Positions 5,889 through 8,614 of a DNA stretch of 8,614 bases are shown here, one piece after another. Made by a program: the position numbers and the translations under genes. The notes beneath the pieces are model-generated. The model saw only the letters and a list, made by a program, of their open reading frames with translations, did not search any database and was not told the origin of the DNA. Source of the DNA: Pirellulales bacterium (lineage in GTDB: Bacteria > Planctomycetota > Planctomycetia > Pirellulales > Thermoguttaceae); assembly GCA_030642635.1 (NCBI GenBank), contig DAOWNK010000129.1, positions 1 to 8,614 of the forward strand, in the 5' to 3' direction. Position 1 is the stretch's first letter, and the number at the start of each line of letters is the position of its first letter.

Positions 5889-7079
5889 CTACGCAGCCAC
5901 CTTGGAATCCTCCGTTTGAGCGTCGGTTTGGCCGGCGGAGAGTTTATTCGAGGATTCTACTAAGGAAATGACTTCTGGCGTTTCAGCCGGCGATTTTTCC
6001 GGTAAGTGGCGCGCGAACAGCCGGAGGACGATCTGTCGGAAGCGTCGTCCGGCCAGGTTCCACTCGACGTGCCCGATAAGTTGACGATTGACCAACAGGA
6101 TGGTCATTGTTCCCAGGATTATCCATGCCAGCAACTCGTACCCGAAGCCGGCCACCATCCACGCAACGGCGCCGGTTGCCAGGCACAACGTGCCGAGCAG
6201 TCCCAGCACTGCCCAGATGCTGAACCCGCGATCCAGGAGCCGATGATGGATATGCCCGTGGTCGGCGGCCATAAGTCTGTTGCCGTTGAGTGTGCGGCGT
6301 ACGATTGCAAGCGTGGTATCCAGCAGCGGTACGAAGATCAAGGCGACTGCCATCGTAAAATTGGCGGTGCTCGACACACCTACCAACGAAACTCGCAGCA
6401 CCAACAACGCAAGGGTCACACCGATAATCATACTCCCACAGTCACCGAGATATATTCGAGCGGGTGGCAGGTTGTAAACCAGGAATCCGATCAGTGCCCC
6501 GGCCAGCGCCAGGGCGAGCATCATCACCGCCGGGTCGCCTTGATATGCCGCGATTACAGCTATCGCCGCCGATATGGCGATCCCGATCACCGATGCCAGT
6601 CCGTCCATGCCGTCCAGCAGGTTTATGGCGTTGATGCCTAAGACCAACCAGCCGATCGTAAAGGCGACGCCCAACCATCCGAGTGTCACGGGATATCCGA
6701 AAAAGATCAATTGATCGACATAGCCGCCGGCCAGCACTATCGGCAGCGTCGAGACGATCTGCCAGAAGAGCTTCCAGCGGGCGCTCACCTCGAACAGATC
6801 GTCGTAGCAGCCCAGCACGCAGAGCATCCCGGCCGACAGCGCCAGTGCGGCCGGCAACGGCGGACCGTAGCCACGGTCCACCACCAGAAAATAGGCGACG
6901 TTGATGCCCAGCAGCAGTGCCAAGTAGACCGAACCGCCGCCCCAAAGCGGAGTGGGCCGCGAGTGGAGTCTCCGGTGGCCGTCCGGGTGACTAACCGCGT
7001 GGAATTTCCATGCCAGCTTTTTGGCCAACGGAGTCAATGCCAGGCTGGCGGCAATTGCAATTGCAGCCGCGAGTGTCAT
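5889..7079 (-). CDS. MraY/WecA-family undecaprenyl-phosphate sugar-1-phosphate transferase
   Basis: Integral membrane enzyme of 396 residues that moves a sugar 1-phosphate (GlcNAc-1-P in WecA/TagO) from its UDP donor to undecaprenyl phosphate, starting a surface polysaccharide. Family motifs in order: RRLHSRPTPLWGGG (36-49), the DD pair 93-94 in LGCYDDLFE, GINAINLLDGMDGLA (148-162), ARIYLGDCGSM (207-217), and the WecA-type ADHGHIHHRLLDRGFS (272-287), which MraY proper lacks. About eleven membrane helices fit the usual topology. ATG 7079 is preferred, with GGGAAG five bases upstream; the frame extends to a TTG at 7121 that would add 14 unlikely residues, partly from a small repeat. The cytoplasmic tail (about 360-396) is polar and variable. 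The glycosyltransferases to the left and the GDP-sugar epimerase to the right fit an exopolysaccharide or O-antigen role; the exact sugar is unknown. Confidence 0.93.
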   Translation of the reverse strand: MTLAAAIAIAASLALTPLAKKLAWKFHAVSHPDGHRRLHSRPTPLWGGGSVYLALLLGINVAYFLVVDRGYGPPLPAALALSAGMLCVLGCYDDLFEVSARWKLFWQIVSTLPIVLAGGYVDQLIFFGYPVTLGWLGVAFTIGWLVLGINAINLLDGMDGLASVIGIAISAAIAVIAAYQGDPAVMMLALALAGALIGFLVYNLPPARIYLGDCGSMIIGVTLALLVLRVSLVGVSSTANFTMAVALIFVPLLDTTLAIVRRTLNGNRLMAADHGHIHHRLLDRGFSIWAVLGLLGTLCLATGAVAWMVAGFGYELLAWIILGTMTILLVNRQLIGHVEWNLAGRRFRQIVLRLFARHLPEKSPAETPEVISLVESSNKLSAGQTDAQTEDSKVAA

Positions 7080-7632
7080 TTGAGCTTCCCGGGGTGTTTT
7101 TGAGTTATTAGCTTTCAGCAATCAGCGATACGGTGGTGAAAACAGGGCGGGAGCTTACCGTAGAAACCACGGCCCCGCAAGGCCATTTTTGTCGGAATTA
7201 CCACTCCCCCAGGCGGGGTGCAGGACGGGGTTTGCGAAAGCCGTTTTGACGTGCCGCTCGGCATTACGATAGCCCAGAACTATCTGACTCTTCCGCAGTG
7301 GCTTAGGGATCAACTTTTTTTGACAGCATGGACAAAGCAGTTTCTCCCTGCTCAAGCCATCGGCCTACTCCTGTAACAGGCTCTCTGCCACACACCTGGA
7401 GATTCGGCCTGCCAAGCCGAAGATGTCGTTCTCCAGGTCATCCAAACGCATCGTTGTCAGGTCACGATTCCCACTCTGCGTTAATTCGTCCAGCAACATT
7501 GTACTGACCCGTTGCACCAACAAAATCCGGATGAACCAGAAAGTGACCTTCCGCCGTCGGTGTAAAATCGTTATATACCGCATTCAACGGTTTGAGTATT
7601 CCAAGTATTCCAGTAAAAAAGGGGTTTAGATT
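7080..7632. other. 553-base stretch without an intact gene
   Basis: It lies between divergent genes. It holds a degenerate 7-base tandem repeat (AGCTTTC, AGCAATC, AGCGATA at 7110-7130), an interrupted minus-strand ORF (7155-7499) and, just before the epimerase gene, a 9-base direct repeat AGTATTCCA (7595-7603 and 7604-7612). No convincing promoter stands out for either flanking gene. TTGAGT, 16 bases, TAAAAA at 7592-7619 on the plus strand would start transcription almost at the ribosome binding site. Confidence 0.6.
7155..7499 (-). pseudogene. Interrupted ORF with a CPCC motif, possible remnant of an ISKra4-like transposase N terminus
   Basis: From ATG 7499 the frame reads MLLDELTQSGNRDLTTM, then RLDDLENDIFGLAGRISR and CVAESLLQE, and stops at an in-frame TAG (7367-7365). 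The same frame continues with ADGLSREKLLCPCCQKKL and IPKPLRKSQIVLGYR to a stop at 7155. An acidic helical N terminus followed by a Cys-x-Cys-Cys zinc-like motif recalls the start of ISKra4-type transposases. This is from memory and moderate at best. The catalytic part is absent: after about residue 85 the sequence turns into low-quality coding text (HPAWGSGNSDKNG). No terminal inverted repeats or target duplication were found. Alternatives are two unrelated chance ORFs, or a small zinc-binding protein with a readthrough stop. Confidence 0.45.
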
Positions 7633-8614
7633 ATGAGCGATGTACTGATCGTGGTTGGCGGTGGTGGGGGGTTTATCGGAGGACACTTAATAGCGGACCT
7701 GCGCCGCCGAGGGTTCACACGAATCCGTTCGGTGGATATCAAGCCCTTCGATCAGTGGCAGCAGTGTTTCGACGACGTTGAGAACCTGCAGCTTGACCTG
7801 CGAGAAAAGGACAACTGCCACAAGGCCTGCCAGGGAGCCTCGGAAGTCTATAACCTGGCCGCTGATATGGGCGGCATGGGCTTTATCGAGAACAACAAGG
7901 CACTCTGTATGCTCTCCGTGCGAATTAACACCCACATGCTGATGGCAGCCAAGGACGCCGGCGTCAAACGGTTTTTCTATTCCTCTTCCGCATGTGTGTA
8001 CGCTGCCGGCAAGCAAACCGATATCAACGTCACAGCTCTCAAGGAAGAAGACGCTTATCCTGCCATGCCTGAAGACGGTTATGGGTGGGAAAAGCTCTTT
8101 AGCGAACGCATGTGTCGGCACTTCCGCGAGGACTTCGGCCTGCAAACTCGAGTTGCCCGCTTCCACAATGTCTACGGCCCACACGGCACGTGGGAGGGTG
8201 GACGAGAGAAAGCGCCGGCCGCAATCTGCCGAAAGGTTATCAACGCCAAGATTTCGGGAGACCATACCATTGAAATCTGGGGTGACGGCCAGCAAACCCG
8301 ATCGTTCATGGACATCGACGATTGTCTGAAGGGCATCGACATGTTCATACACGGTGATATGACCGAACCGCTTAACCTCGGCTCCAACGAATTGGTCTCG
8401 GTCAATCAGCTTGTTGACATCGTGGAGGAAATCGCGGGCATCGAACTCACCCGGTCCTACAATCTCGACGCTCCCAAGGGCGTTAACGGACGCAACAGCG
8501 ACAACACCAAAATCAAGGAGGCCTTCGGCTGGCAGCCCTCCATCCGCCTGCGAGACGGCATGGAGCAAACCTACCGCTGGATATACGACGAACACATGCA
8601 GAAATACGGCGGAA
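7633..8614 (+). CDS. GDP-mannose 3,5-epimerase-like extended SDR enzyme, 3' end missing
   Basis: NAD-dependent sugar-nucleotide epimerase, predicted to convert GDP-D-mannose to GDP-L-galactose (or GDP-L-gulose) in the cytoplasm. The 327 visible residues begin with the Rossmann loop VVGGGGGFIGGHL (7-19). NLAADMGGMGFIENN (74-88), SSSACVY (117-123), YGWEK (150-154), RFHNVYGPHGTWEGGREKAP (176-195) and GDGQQTRSFMDIDD (217-230) follow plant GME almost word for word. The catalytic C121, Y150, K154 and K193 correspond to C145, Y174, K178 and K217 of the Arabidopsis enzyme, all offset by exactly 24. AAGGGG eight bases before ATG 7633 serves as ribosome binding site. No stop is visible by base 8614; the plant protein length suggests 20-30 residues are missing. 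It diverges from the polyprenyl sugar transferase gene, with which it may share a polysaccharide pathway. Confidence 0.92.
   Translation, partial: MSDVLIVVGGGGGFIGGHLIADLRRRGFTRIRSVDIKPFDQWQQCFDDVENLQLDLREKDNCHKACQGASEVYNLAADMGGMGFIENNKALCMLSVRINTHMLMAAKDAGVKRFFYSSSACVYAAGKQTDINVTALKEEDAYPAMPEDGYGWEKLFSERMCRHFREDFGLQTRVARFHNVYGPHGTWEGGREKAPAAICRKVINAKISGDHTIEIWGDGQQTRSFMDIDDCLKGIDMFIHGDMTEPLNLGSNELVSVNQLVDIVEEIAGIELTRSYNLDAPKGVNGRNSDNTKIKEAFGWQPSIRLRDGMEQTYRWIYDEHMQKYGG

Noticed and set aside
7687..8595. Minus-strand 302-codon ORF opposite the epimerase gene
   Set aside because: It lies wholly antisense to a gene whose protein matches GDP-mannose 3,5-epimerase throughout. Long antisense frames are common in such codon usage.

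Overview
The window looks like chromosomal DNA from a Planctomycetes bacterium, probably Pirellulales-like. This is an inference. It rests on a small secreted protein whose C-terminal anchor (NPWIIAGIIGAAVAIPVAIHN) I associate with that group, on mostly weak Shine-Dalgarno signals, and on polysaccharide genes scattered among housekeeping genes. Intergenic DNA carries several families of short-unit repeats.

Layout. On the minus strand, 1-925 is a family 2 glycosyltransferase running off the left edge, and just upstream of it (937-2331) lies a multi-pass GT-C-like membrane protein. A perfect 28-base palindrome (2458-2485) separates these from a minus-strand DAHP synthase (2531-3547), the first enzyme of aromatic amino acid synthesis. 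A divergent plus-strand isocitrate dehydrogenase-type gene (4047-5171) follows. Then come a minus-strand secreted, membrane-anchored small protein (5182-5700), an inverted array of GGGATT-type heptamers (5801-5882), and a minus-strand MraY/WecA-type sugar-phosphate transferase (5889-7079). A broken ORF that may be a transposase remnant lies at 7155-7499. A plus-strand GDP-mannose 3,5-epimerase-like gene (7633-8614) runs off the right edge.

The main discovery candidate is the DAHP synthase leader (minus strand, about 3875 to 3700). It encodes a 24-residue peptide beginning MSLLYIYYFRFYF, with 7 aromatic residues in 9 consecutive codons. After it comes a perfect hairpin ending in seven T's, before the synthase gene. 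Three mutually exclusive stems can be drawn, as in classical trp/phe attenuators: a pause hairpin that includes the Tyr/Phe codons, an antiterminator and a terminator. The model is that shortage of charged tRNA-Tyr or tRNA-Phe stalls the ribosome and lets DAHP synthase be made. The enzyme also carries an N-terminal regulatory domain of the Thermotoga type, so the same amino acids may act at two levels.

The glycosyltransferases, the lipid-linked sugar initiator and the GDP-sugar epimerase together suggest surface polysaccharide synthesis. They are not one operon: strand changes and the aroF/idh pair interrupt them.
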